Shown: positions 1 to 7,794 of the stretch, in pieces
How positions within the stretch are numbered: position 1 is the first letter of the stretch
Layout of the letters: every line of letters begins with the position of its first letter
Assembly: GCA_023411225.1 (NCBI GenBank)
Contig: JAEYPA010000165.1
Location: 1 to 8,414 of the forward strand
Source: Bacillota bacterium
GTDB lineage: Bacteria > Bacillota > Clostridia > Lachnospirales > Lachnospiraceae
Direction: 5' to 3'
DNA length: 8,414 bases
Made by a program: the position numbers and the translations under genes
Notes under the pieces: model-generated
What the model saw: only the letters and a program-made list of their open reading frames with translations
Told to the model about the DNA's origin: nothing
The model's database searches: none

Positions 1-2606
1 AATTGAATTCTAGTAAATTTACCACCATTCTTTTGTGGGCAATACTTGGAATTGGATCACTCTTGTTGTTAATGTGTCCATTTGGGTTGGGGAAAGTATT
101 TGATCAGTATTTTAAAACAATTGGTTCTTATAATTTTGCTAGTGTAAATGCTTATAATGTTTGGGAACTATTTGGACAGAACTGGGTAGAGCAAACAAAT
201 ACCTTGTTTGGTATTCCTTTTTATATCTATGGTTATTCAGCAATCGTTATTGCAGTGGTTTTATCTGGATTTCTATATTTTAAGAGCAAGATAAAAGAAG
301 ATACAAAGATATATCTGTCGGCAGCATTTCTTATCATTACGATATTTATGTTTTCTGTGCGTATGCATGAACGATATATGTTTCCAGCGCTTGTTCTGTT
401 ATTGATGGTTTATCTTACAAAACCAAGCAAAAAAATATATATGGTATTTGCCTTGTATTCAGTAGCGCATTTTTATAATGTAGCTCATGTGTTGTTCTAC
501 TTCGACCCAATCAATTTTGACTGGACAGCAGCTGTTCCAAAGACAATTGCGCTTTTTACTATTATTGTATATGGTCTATTTATATCAGTAATCTGGTCAA
601 TTTGTAAAAAGAATGGGGATAAGGATTTAGAAGAACAAGATATATTGGTGTCTATAAATAAAGAAAATAATAAGGAAGAGCAAATGTCTGATGAAAAGAT
701 TGCTATCAAAAAGCAACAGCGTGAAAAAGTGAAAAAGAATTATTTTAGATCTCAGGAGAGAATGCGTTTTTCCAAAAAAGATTGGATTATTATGCTTTCT
801 ATTACTGTAGTATATGCTTTAATAGCCTTTTATAATTTGGGATATAGGTATGCACCTGAGACAGATTATACAGTTGATGGTCGATGGGAAACTATAGAGT
901 TTAATTTCCCTGAGGGAACAAAACTGAGCAAGATTAGTGTCTATAATGGGTATTATGAATCCAGGGAGTTTAAGATTGAATGTTTGGATTCCAATACTGG
1001 AAAATGGATGAGAGTGGCTTCCAATGATACGGAGAATAAGTATCCAGTATTCAATTCAGTGTTCAAATGGAATCCCATAGATTTGACAAAAACCTGTGAT
1101 GCTAATGAACAGGATAACACTGACCCACAAGCTACATCAAAGAAAGAAATTAAAACGACTGATTTTTATGGAGATATAAGTCGTGTAAAGCTCACTTCAG
1201 AAAGCGCAAAAGATTCTAATGTGCTTTTGGAGATGGTATTTTTAGATAAAGATGGTAATAAGATTCTTCCAACTAATCATGCTGATTATAAGGGTCTTTT
1301 TGATGAACAGGATAAGTATGATCCTACAGAATCTTATCGAAGTGGAACATATTTTGACGAAATATACCATGCTAGAACAGCCTATGAATTTATTCACGGT
1401 TTACCTACTTATGAGTGGACACATCCACCACTTGGGAAAATAATAATTTCCATAGGTGTGTCTATCTTTGGTATGAACCCATTTGGTTGGAGATTCATGG
1501 GAACATTATTTGGTGTACTTATGCTTCCTTGTATTTTCTTGTTTGCCAGAAGATTATTTAAAAAGACCTGGGTTGCAGGAGTAACCTGTCTATTATTTGC
1601 AGCTGATTTTATGCACTTTGCTCAGACGAGAAAAGCAACAATAGATGTGTATATTACGTTTTTCATCATCTTGATGTATTACTTCATGTATCAATATATT
1701 ACGACAAGTTATTATGATCAGAAATTATACAAGAGTTTATTACCGTTGGGTCTTTGTGGTGTCTCCACAGGGCTTGCTATCGCAAGTAAGGTTACAGGTG
1801 CTTATGCTACATTGGGACTTGCGGTGATATTCTTTGTGAACTTGTATCATCGGTACAGTGAATATAAATATGCCTGTTATGATCCGGATGGAACAACCAA
1901 TGGCATTGAGCATTCTTTGGTTCGGAGTAAATTTAAGAAAAATACCTTAATAACAATATTATTCTGTGTGTTGGTGTTTATTATTATTCCTTTTATCATT
2001 TATACCTTATCCTATATTCCATTTATCGATAAGTATTCAACAGAGAAGCTGGGACTGTTGGAGAGAATGTGGGAGAACCAAAGTGCTATGTTTAACTACC
2101 ATGCTCACCTAGATGCCACTCATCCATTTTCATCAACCTGGTTCCAATGGCCGATTCTTGCTAGACCAATCTATTATTTTGCACGGGATATTAATAATAC
2201 TTTTACAGAAGGAATCAGTTCCTTTGGTAATCCAATGCTTTGGTGGGGTGGTATGGTTGCGTTTATTGGGACAATCTATTATACAATACGTGAGAAAGAT
2301 AGAAGAGGAACCTTTCTCATAATTGGTTATGTTGCTCAGTATCTACCATGGGTTCTTGTTTCAAGGTGTACCTTTATCTATCATTATTTCCCAAGTGTAC
2401 CATTTGTGGTTCTAATGATTGTATTTTGCATCTATCATTTAATGACTAAACATCCTAAATTAAAACCTATAATTATCTTGTTTGTGGTGCTTACGGTGGT
2501 GCTATTCTTTATGTTTTATCCTGTGTTAAGTGGCATGACTGTTCATAAATGGTATGTAGACAATTTCTTAAGATGGTTTGATTCTTGGGTATTAGCACCT
2601 AAATAG
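1..2606 (+). CDS. Tandem GT-C membrane glycosyltransferase with C-terminal PMT (GT39) module, 5'-truncated
   Basis: The frame is open from the left edge, so the gene starts upstream; the TTG at position 3 is probably just a leucine codon. Residues below count from that TTG (867 visible). Residues 1-200 are hydrophobic with a MHERYMFP motif at 121-128, like the C-terminal half of a GT-C polyprenyl-sugar-dependent mannosyltransferase. A charged linker (about 202-258) follows. The second module has a membrane segment at 261-280, a beta-rich extracytoplasmic stretch (about 283-440), the PMT DE motif in FDEIYHA (451-457), EWTHPPLGK (471-479), and then several membrane helices. C-terminal PMT-like motifs are HAHLD (700-704), STWFQWP (711-717) and FIYHYFPSVPF (791-801). 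By family knowledge, PMT enzymes transfer mannose from a lipid-phosphate carrier to Ser/Thr of exported proteins on the outer membrane face; the acceptor here is unknown. The next gene starts 8 bp downstream. The PMT assignment is strong; sugar and target are inference. Confidence 0.88.
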   Translation, partial: LNSSKFTTILLWAILGIGSLLLLMCPFGLGKVFDQYFKTIGSYNFASVNAYNVWELFGQNWVEQTNTLFGIPFYIYGYSAIVIAVVLSGFLYFKSKIKEDTKIYLSAAFLIITIFMFSVRMHERYMFPALVLLLMVYLTKPSKKIYMVFALYSVAHFYNVAHVLFYFDPINFDWTAAVPKTIALFTIIVYGLFISVIWSICKKNGDKDLEEQDILVSINKENNKEEQMSDEKIAIKKQQREKVKKNYFRSQERMRFSKKDWIIMLSITVVYALIAFYNLGYRYAPETDYTVDGRWETIEFNFPEGTKLSKISVYNGYYESREFKIECLDSNTGKWMRVASNDTENKYPVFNSVFKWNPIDLTKTCDANEQDNTDPQATSKKEIKTTDFYGDISRVKLTSESAKDSNVLLEMVFLDKDGNKILPTNHADYKGLFDEQDKYDPTESYRSGTYFDEIYHARTAYEFIHGLPTYEWTHPPLGKIIISIGVSIFGMNPFGWRFMGTLFGVLMLPCIFLFARRLFKKTWVAGVTCLLFAADFMHFAQTRKATIDVYITFFIILMYYFMYQYITTSYYDQKLYKSLLPLGLCGVSTGLAIASKVTGAYATLGLAVIFFVNLYHRYSEYKYACYDPDGTTNGIEHSLVRSKFKKNTLITILFCVLVFIIIPFIIYTLSYIPFIDKYSTEKLGLLERMWENQSAMFNYHAHLDATHPFSSTWFQWPILARPIYYFARDINNTFTEGISSFGNPMLWWGGMVAFIGTIYYTIREKDRRGTFLIIGYVAQYLPWVLVSRCTFIYHYFPSVPFVVLMIVFCIYHLMTKHPKLKPIIILFVVLTVVLFFMFYPVLSGMTVHKWYVDNFLRWFDSWVLAPK

Positions 2607-2610
2607 GAGA
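2605..2610 (+). promoter_or_regulatory. Ribosome binding site overlapping the upstream stop codon
   Basis: AGGAGA begins inside the TAG stop (2604-2606) of the glycosyltransferase gene and sits 4 bases before the ATG at 2615. This supports that start and suggests translational coupling between the two genes. Confidence 0.7.
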
Positions 2611-2614
2611 GACT

Positions 2615-3826
2615 ATGTCGGGTTATATCATCAAGACAATAAAAGAGTTATTGTCAAACAAAAAGAATTTAATATTTTTTATCATTACGATTCTGTTAGT
2701 TGGGGCTTTGGCCCTAACTGCAGGATCTGAGCAAAAAGAGGAAAAAAAAGTTAAGCCTAATATTACCATAGGAGTCGTAGATAATGATAAATCTGTCACC
2801 TCTAAGTTGATACTAAATTATTTTAAAAATACAGATAGCATTACTAAGTTTGCTAATATTATCTTTGATACTCAGAAAAACATGGAAGAGTACTTTGAAC
2901 AAGGACAGTTATTAGCATATTTAGTAATACCCGAAAACTTTTCAAAAAGTTTAATGGGAACGGAGTACATTACAATTGATGTTATGATGAATACTTCAGA
3001 TATGATGTATTCTGTACTTTTAAAAAATATATTAGACAGCTATGGTACATATATCACTAATGTACAGGTGGTTTCTGGTGGACTTTATCGTCTCGGTGGA
3101 GTTTATCGTATGGGAGAAGACGCTAGAACTAAGATGAATGTAGATACTTCCATAGATTTGGTCCAATTAGCATTAAATAGAGATGAGTTTTTCATGAAAA
3201 ACGAAGTTTTCGAGATTCCTTCTACCCCTATACTACAGTATTATATATGGGCAATCTTAGTGCTATTATTATTGTTAACAGCAAGTCTGAGTGGAAACAG
3301 GTTTTTAAAGGAACGGCAAATGTGGACCTTTGAAAGGTTACGGATTGCAGGTCATTCTATTTATAGTATTATAGCAACGATTCTAATAATGAATTCTATT
3401 ATTTGGATGATTTGTTTTAATCTGCTTTTGCCTGTGATTTCAAGTTTTATACATTGCAATGTTTCCTTAGGAACGTACCTTTATATAGATTTGTGTATTC
3501 TGTTAGCAAATGTGTTCTTTTTATTTATTTCCATACTCTGTAGTAACAGTCAGCAATATGCTGTAATATGTACCTTTGGACTTATGTTACTATCTATTGT
3601 CGGTGGCATTTTAATTCCAATTTCACTTTTGCCGGAACGATTTTTATCGTATAGTAGGTTAACTCCAACTTATTATTTAATACGGAATCTTGTAAAATTC
3701 GGAAATGGCACTAATTTAATAAATATTGGTTTTTTTGCAATGATTATGATAGTTACCGTTTTATTACTTTATGGGTTATCTTGTTTTATTCTTCGCCACC
3801 AAAATAGAAGGGGGGAGATAGAATGA
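2615..3826 (+). CDS. ABC-2-type transporter permease (first of a pair)
   Basis: This is a 403 aa integral membrane protein with ABC-2 permease (ABC2_membrane_3-like) architecture. One N-terminal membrane helix (about 18-36) is followed by a large extracytoplasmic domain (about 40-203) opening with the typical ITIGVVDNDKS strand (50-60). Five more hydrophobic segments follow, at about 206-227, 248-275, 286-310, 316-340 and 369-395. The charged segment NRFLKERQMWTFERLR (228-243) resembles the cytoplasmic coupling region of ABC-2 permeases, and the stretch around LLPERFLSYSRLTPTYY (338-354) fits the family's C-terminal loop. It presumably pairs with the equal-length permease encoded next, whose start overlaps this stop by 4 bp (ATGA). 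No ATP-binding subunit is encoded in the window, so the energising partner is unknown. Known substrates of the family include drugs, lipids and polysaccharides; none can be assigned here. Confidence 0.85.
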   Translation: MSGYIIKTIKELLSNKKNLIFFIITILLVGALALTAGSEQKEEKKVKPNITIGVVDNDKSVTSKLILNYFKNTDSITKFANIIFDTQKNMEEYFEQGQLLAYLVIPENFSKSLMGTEYITIDVMMNTSDMMYSVLLKNILDSYGTYITNVQVVSGGLYRLGGVYRMGEDARTKMNVDTSIDLVQLALNRDEFFMKNEVFEIPSTPILQYYIWAILVLLLLLTASLSGNRFLKERQMWTFERLRIAGHSIYSIIATILIMNSIIWMICFNLLLPVISSFIHCNVSLGTYLYIDLCILLANVFFLFISILCSNSQQYAVICTFGLMLLSIVGGILIPISLLPERFLSYSRLTPTYYLIRNLVKFGNGTNLINIGFFAMIMIVTVLLLYGLSCFILRHQNRRGEIE

Positions 3827-5034
3827 GACAATTAAGTAAATTACTTTCCCTGATTAAAGTTAATTTAAAAAACATAGCTTCTAATTATATTGTGATCATA
3901 AGTTTTTTAGTATTTACATTACTTCTCAGTGTTGTTTGTTCTGGATTGATTAGTGATTATGAAAAGAAAAGCAGTATTCCCATTGGAATTGTGGATTTAG
4001 ACAACAGTACTCTATCACAATCCGTGGTGGGCAAACTTTCAGCATTAACCAGTGTTGTCTTACATCAGGGTACAGAAGAGGAACAAATGAATAACCTGAA
4101 AGAAGAACGTATTTATGCCTATTTTGTTATAAACAAAGGTTTTGAAGAGTCTGTGAATCATTATGAATTCTCTAAACTTGTCAAGATGGTATATTTAGGT
4201 CAGAATCAGTATGCATCTATTTTATCAGATATTTTTGCTCAGGCTATGATTAAGGATATTGTAATAAAAGAAGGGGAGCACCTTCACAAGACGTTTCCGC
4301 AATATGAAAATCTTGTATATAGCATAGATTATAACGAGTTTATAGACAAAGAGTATGAGAATCAGGAAGAGGCCTTTGCCTTTGATTATAAGTTCTATAA
4401 CGTAGTAAAGAGCGGAGCTCAATCAGCCAACGACATTGCTAACAGTATTATTAGTACAGAACTATTTCTTGCGCTAGGTAGTATTTTTCTTGCCTTTTTT
4501 ATCATGCAGGTTATCACCTCCATGGATAAAAGACTTATAGTAGAAAAGCGTACTCGGCTTTCAACAATCTCCTGTTTAATAATGGAATTCGCTGATCATA
4601 TTACACTTATTCTTATAGAGAGTGTGATGGCTATGTTAGTCGTCTGGTATTTAGTTTCTCAATTATCGATACCGATTGGTACTCATCTGTTCTATCTTAT
4701 TCTTTTGGTAATAAGTTTTATGTTGGCGGTTACTTTGCTTTTTACTTGTTTGAGGAGACACGTCTTAAGCAAAATAGCATATCAATTTGTAGGATTTTTG
4801 ATTATCCTTAGTTTTGGAAGTGTTAGTATTCTTAACATCCTGGGACAATTTCAGTCAGAGACAGTATCACAGATAGCAAAAAAAATACCAAATTACTGGT
4901 TTATTGGTGGTATTACTGATATAATACTAGGAGTAAAGACAATCCGTTTTACAGATATTATCTATACTATAGGAATATTAATACTTGCATACGGGATGAT
5001 TACATTTATAAAGTTTAGAAAACTGGAGAAATAA
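3823..5034 (+). CDS. ABC-2-type transporter permease (second of a pair)
   Basis: This 403 aa membrane protein has the same layout as its upstream neighbour. It has one N-terminal helix (about 22-43) and then an extracytoplasmic domain (about 45-208) opening with IPIGIVDLDNSTLSQS (52-67), which parallels the first permease's ITIGVVDNDKSVTSK. Further hydrophobic segments lie at about 212-232, 258-279, 286-308, 316-341 and 378-397. The cytoplasmic stretch around MDKRLIVEKRTRLSTIS (234-250) matches the coupling region of the partner. The ATG at 3823 overlaps the upstream stop and is preceded by a G-rich ribosome binding site (GGGGGGAG near 3810-3817), so both proteins are probably made together and may form a heterodimer. 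The two sequences are clearly divergent, which suggests an old duplication rather than a recent one. No Walker A or ABC signature motif is present in this or any neighbouring gene. Substrate is unknown. Confidence 0.83.
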   Translation: MRQLSKLLSLIKVNLKNIASNYIVIISFLVFTLLLSVVCSGLISDYEKKSSIPIGIVDLDNSTLSQSVVGKLSALTSVVLHQGTEEEQMNNLKEERIYAYFVINKGFEESVNHYEFSKLVKMVYLGQNQYASILSDIFAQAMIKDIVIKEGEHLHKTFPQYENLVYSIDYNEFIDKEYENQEEAFAFDYKFYNVVKSGAQSANDIANSIISTELFLALGSIFLAFFIMQVITSMDKRLIVEKRTRLSTISCLIMEFADHITLILIESVMAMLVVWYLVSQLSIPIGTHLFYLILLVISFMLAVTLLFTCLRRHVLSKIAYQFVGFLIILSFGSVSILNILGQFQSETVSQIAKKIPNYWFIGGITDIILGVKTIRFTDIIYTIGILILAYGMITFIKFRKLEK

Positions 5035-5036
5035 AT

Positions 5037-6449
5037 ATGTATAGAAAATACAGGGAATTGATTAAACAAATAAATGATGGAAAAAATCTAGAAACAGTAT
5101 TACCACAATATGCTGGTGAGTTATCAGGCTTGTTATATGAGTATTCACTGTTACAGTCTGCTATGGAATTCTATAGCCTTAAGGAAATTATAGACGAAGA
5201 GGATCAGTTAGAAGAAGATGCTCTCTTAGTTGTAAAAAATCTCGTGAAATGGATGGAGGAAGTTCTAAAAACAGGTGATAATGGCTCATTTCGAGAGCTG
5301 CATATAAAGCAAATCGATGCTATGCGTACAGAAGTTACGGAAAAAATGAATGATCTTACTATGTATGCTGATCAGTTACAGATTTATGAATATGTACTTA
5401 ATCGGATGGAATTGGAATTTGAACCTGGTAATGAACCCATTTCTGATGAGAGATTTGCTCAAAGATTGTATCAGTATATCTTTACTACAAAGGATAATAT
5501 ACAGATTAACAGACGAATCCAAGAAGTTGTTGCTCAACTTCCAATTCGTATTATGAAGGGTAAGTATTTTGAATATATTAAGGAAAGTTTTAACTGTTAT
5601 AAGGACGCTGACAAGAGTAGTATAGATACCTTTATCTATATGCTTCGGACCAGTGGCATGGTGTATAGCGCTAAAGATAATAAGCATAAATCTACTTTCT
5701 TTGACGATTGTATTAATACTCTTAAGGATATGGATTATACATGTTTATCCAAAGAGGAGTATGAAGAATGCTGTAAAGTATTAAAAAATGCAGTATCGGT
5801 TATCTCAAGACACTCTAATTTTTACTATCAATTAGAAAAGGTTCTGAATGGATTATATGTCCTACTTCTACTAAGACCATATGTACTTAACGTAAATCAA
5901 AAGGTTAATGATAATTGCATAAATATTATTACCTCTACCTTAGAGCATATGGATTCTACAATTACGGAGGAATTAGAAGTTAAACTAAGTAATCTATTTG
6001 ACCAATTGTTAGGTATACAGGAACAGCATATTGAAGATTATCAGTACCTCTCAGGAGGTATAGCTATTATTAAAGATAGTCTGTGGGAACTGGCGGAGGC
6101 TATTGCCATAGATACTCACATAGAATGCCTTATACTGGCAGATAAATTGTGTGGGAATAGTATATTTGTAGATATCCACCAGGAGATGGAAAGTCATAAG
6201 GTAACAAGTGATTATCTGGAATACCAGTTGAATCATCTTGTTAGTGACCTGACAGAACTATTTAAAACAAATCCTCAATGTATCAATCGTGCTGTGATGG
6301 CAGCTACGCTAAGTAAATTACCGGTATTTTTCAATAATAGTAGGGAAGTGCAGCAATACATTGAGAATTCTTTATCCCAGTGTCAGAATGAAGCTGAGAA
6401 ATCTGTAGCCAAAGAATTATTACTTACCTTAATGGCTGAGGATGAGTAG
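5037..6449 (+). CDS. Hypothetical 470 aa alpha-helical soluble protein
   Basis: I do not recognise this family. The protein appears almost entirely helical and rich in Glu, Asp, Lys and Leu. It has no signal peptide and no convincing membrane segment; the most hydrophobic stretch, GLYVLLLLRPYVL (272-284), is short and looks like a buried helix. It has ten cysteines (for example C187, C225, C236, C245, C246, C294), more typical of a cytoplasmic protein, and no obvious metal-binding spacing. A basic stretch at 157-185, containing INRRIQEVVAQLPIRIMKGK, stands out from the acidic remainder and could be a conserved core. The ATG lies 2 bp after the permease stop with GGAG at 5025-5028, 8 bases upstream, so it is probably co-translated with the ABC permeases. 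A role as a cytoplasmic helical-repeat partner or regulator of that transporter is only a guess from position. Confidence 0.75.
   Translation: MYRKYRELIKQINDGKNLETVLPQYAGELSGLLYEYSLLQSAMEFYSLKEIIDEEDQLEEDALLVVKNLVKWMEEVLKTGDNGSFRELHIKQIDAMRTEVTEKMNDLTMYADQLQIYEYVLNRMELEFEPGNEPISDERFAQRLYQYIFTTKDNIQINRRIQEVVAQLPIRIMKGKYFEYIKESFNCYKDADKSSIDTFIYMLRTSGMVYSAKDNKHKSTFFDDCINTLKDMDYTCLSKEEYEECCKVLKNAVSVISRHSNFYYQLEKVLNGLYVLLLLRPYVLNVNQKVNDNCINIITSTLEHMDSTITEELEVKLSNLFDQLLGIQEQHIEDYQYLSGGIAIIKDSLWELAEAIAIDTHIECLILADKLCGNSIFVDIHQEMESHKVTSDYLEYQLNHLVSDLTELFKTNPQCINRAVMAATLSKLPVFFNNSREVQQYIENSLSQCQNEAEKSVAKELLLTLMAEDE
6361..6389 (+). promoter_or_regulatory. Possible weak internal promoter upstream of the 108 aa gene
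   Basis: TTGAGA (6361-6366, five of six bases match the -35 consensus) is separated by 17 bases from CAGAAT (6384-6389, four of six for -10), with a TG one base before the -10 as in extended -10 promoters. It lies inside the 3' end of the 470 aa gene, about 85 bp before the 6476 start. It could let the last three genes be transcribed separately. In AT-rich DNA such matches arise often by chance, so confidence is low. Confidence 0.2.
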
Positions 6450-6475
6450 AGTGAATTGTTGGATGGGAGCGTCAT

Positions 6476-6802
6476 ATGATTAAATGGTATCCGGAGTTAT
6501 ATTTAGATGAAAAAGCTCATAAAAATGAGGCTAAACTGAAAAATAAAATTGAAAAGGGTAAACCACTACTTGAGGTATATTGTATATGCATAGCGTCAAA
6601 TCCGGATAATTTATTTGACATCATTAATGTCAATGAGTTGTTGTTTCGTTATTATAAAAATAAACAGATTTCAATTATTGGATTAGCCTATGGTAGGGCA
6701 AGTGCAGTTCGCTTAATAGAAGATATCGCCTTGGATATCTATCATAATACGGACAACTTTGAACCCGAGGTATTCTTTTACGACTACCTGAAAAATAGTT
6801 AA
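6476..6802 (+). CDS. Hypothetical 108 aa protein
   Basis: This is a small soluble protein without signal peptide or membrane helix. The ATG at 6476 is preceded by GGGAG (6465-6469) at 6 bases, a good start. The N-terminal third is basic (EKAHKNEAKLKNKIEKGK, 12-29). The centre mixes hydrophobic and polar residues with two cysteines in YCIC (35-38). The stretch around ISIIGLAYGRASAVRL (65-80) has the look of a buried beta strand, a Gly turn and a helix, as in small clostridial conserved hypothetical proteins with a similar strand-then-helix core; I cannot name the family. It lies 26 bp after the helical protein gene and 17 bp before the DUF2953 gene, so it may belong to either group. Function is unknown. 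Confidence 0.72.
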   Translation: MIKWYPELYLDEKAHKNEAKLKNKIEKGKPLLEVYCICIASNPDNLFDIINVNELLFRYYKNKQISIIGLAYGRASAVRLIEDIALDIYHNTDNFEPEVFFYDYLKNS

Positions 6803-6806
6803 GGAT

Positions 6807-6810
6807 AGGA
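6807..6810 (+). promoter_or_regulatory. Ribosome binding site supporting the TTG start at 6820
   Basis: AGGA ends 9 bases before the TTG. A second AGGA at 6802-6805 is too far. The weak site together with a TTG start implies modest translation of the DUF2953 protein compared with its downstream neighbour, which has a full AGGAGG. Confidence 0.45.
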
Positions 6811-6819
6811 TGTGAAGCG

Positions 6820-7794
6820 TTGCTAAGAATTGTGTTACTTATATTAAAAATATTTGGAATCGTTCTTCTTTCTATCCTAGGACTTGTTCTATTTATTACA
6901 CTCTTAGTGCTTTTTGTACCAATCCGATATAAAGTGAAAGCAAAAAAAGAAGATGAGACCTGGTTAAAAGCTAGAGTTAAATGGTTATTTGGTATTCTAT
7001 CTATTAAATGTGATTATAAAGATGAAAAATTCACATATTCAGCTCGTATTTGTGGAAAATTAATAATAAGTGACAAGCCAAAGAAAAAGAAAAAACGACA
7101 TAAGAAAAAGAAGTATACAAAAGAGAGAAAGGCAATTAAGGTAGTAGAGGATAAAGAGAACTTAACCATAGACAAACCTATTATCGAGAATTTGGATAAG
7201 ACTAAATCAGAGAGCGTAATTTTGTCAAAGACAGAGCCTTTAATAAATGAAAAACCTGTTGTAGAAGAACAAACCGATAACTTTAACAAAAGGAAAACTA
7301 AACTAAATAAGTTTGTAATTGCTTTTAACAAAATAAAAGGCATACCAAAATACCTAAATTCTCTGATACACATAATAAAAGAAAAAATCAAAAGTATTAT
7401 AATAACAATCAAAGGTGTCTTAGAGAAGTTAAGTAAGATTAAAGCTTTTTTTAAGGATAAAACCAACAGGGCTGGATTTAAAAAGGCTTGGATGTATCTA
7501 AAACGTATTCTAAAGCATATTAAACCAAGAAAGTTTGTAATGAAACTTCGGTTTGGTACTGGAGATCCGGCCAGTACAGGTCAATTGTTAGGTGCCATAT
7601 GTGCAGTTTATCCACCAGTTATCTATAAACTACAACTACAGCCTGATTTCGATGAAAAACGATTTGAAGGAGAGTTGTATGCTAGAGGAAGAATACGAGT
7701 ATTCACAATACTAGTTATTGCCATAAAGGTGATCAGAGACAAAGATATTAAGAAAGTCAGAAGCAATATTATGAAATTGAAGGAGGAATTATAA
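6820..7794 (+). CDS. DUF2953 membrane protein (YtfI-like)
   Basis: This 324 aa protein has a long N-terminal hydrophobic anchor (about 3-34) followed by VPIRYKVKAKKEDETW (33-48) and KWLFGILSIKC (54-64), a pattern typical of DUF2953 proteins. A very basic, lysine-rich insert (about 86-240, including KKKKKRHKKKK at 88-98) separates this from a C-terminal conserved block, with LRFGTGDPASTGQLLGAI at 243-260 and ELYARGRIRV near 285-294. The start is TTG at 6820: an in-frame TAG at 6796-6798 excludes anything longer, the ATG at 6810 is out of frame and immediately followed by TGA, and AGGA (6807-6810) is suitably spaced. In Bacillus subtilis a DUF2953 protein (YtfI) is encoded next to YtfJ, and here the YtfJ-family gene overlaps this stop by one base (TAATG). 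A sporulation-linked membrane role is inferred from that pairing; the biochemical function is not known. Confidence 0.83.
   Translation: MLRIVLLILKIFGIVLLSILGLVLFITLLVLFVPIRYKVKAKKEDETWLKARVKWLFGILSIKCDYKDEKFTYSARICGKLIISDKPKKKKKRHKKKKYTKERKAIKVVEDKENLTIDKPIIENLDKTKSESVILSKTEPLINEKPVVEEQTDNFNKRKTKLNKFVIAFNKIKGIPKYLNSLIHIIKEKIKSIIITIKGVLEKLSKIKAFFKDKTNRAGFKKAWMYLKRILKHIKPRKFVMKLRFGTGDPASTGQLLGAICAVYPPVIYKLQLQPDFDEKRFEGELYARGRIRVFTILVIAIKVIRDKDIKKVRSNIMKLKEEL
7781..7786 (+). promoter_or_regulatory. Strong ribosome binding site of the YtfJ/GerW gene
   Basis: A perfect AGGAGG lies within the last codons of the DUF2953 gene, 7 bases before the ATG at 7794. It fixes the start and suggests coupled but higher translation of the downstream gene. 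Confidence 0.8.

Noticed and set aside
3..5. TTG as the true start of the large glycosyltransferase
   Set aside because: Only two bases precede it, the visible protein begins within a membrane module lacking its catalytic half, and no ribosome binding site can be seen. The gene most likely begins upstream of the window.
4985..5012. Promoter-like TTGCAT with TATAAA after 16 bases, upstream of the 5037 start
   Set aside because: The -35 matches only TTG, the spacing is not optimal, there is no extended -10, and the site lies in the coding 3' end of the second permease only 25 bp before the next start. Translational coupling explains the arrangement better.
2615..5034. Type VII secretion or phage-infection-protein (YhgE/Pip/EsaA) genes
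   Set aside because: The single helix plus large extracytoplasmic domain plus C-terminal helices is superficially similar, but both proteins are only 403 aa, whereas those proteins are much longer, and no WXG100 or FtsK-like gene is nearby.
5376..5687. A 103-codon open frame on the minus strand
   Set aside because: It lies fully inside the 470 aa gene, has no recognisable product and fits a chance open frame in AT-rich DNA.
7079..7125. A-rich tract as a possible slippage or frameshift site
   Set aside because: The A runs are broken by G and C, the reading frame continues intact to the conserved C-terminal block, and no alternative frame product is evident.
7014..7466. A 150-codon open frame on the minus strand
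   Set aside because: It is antisense to the lysine-rich part of the DUF2953 gene; poly-AAA/AAG codons read as Phe/Leu on the other strand and keep the frame open. The product is low-complexity hydrophobic and the + strand gene is well supported.
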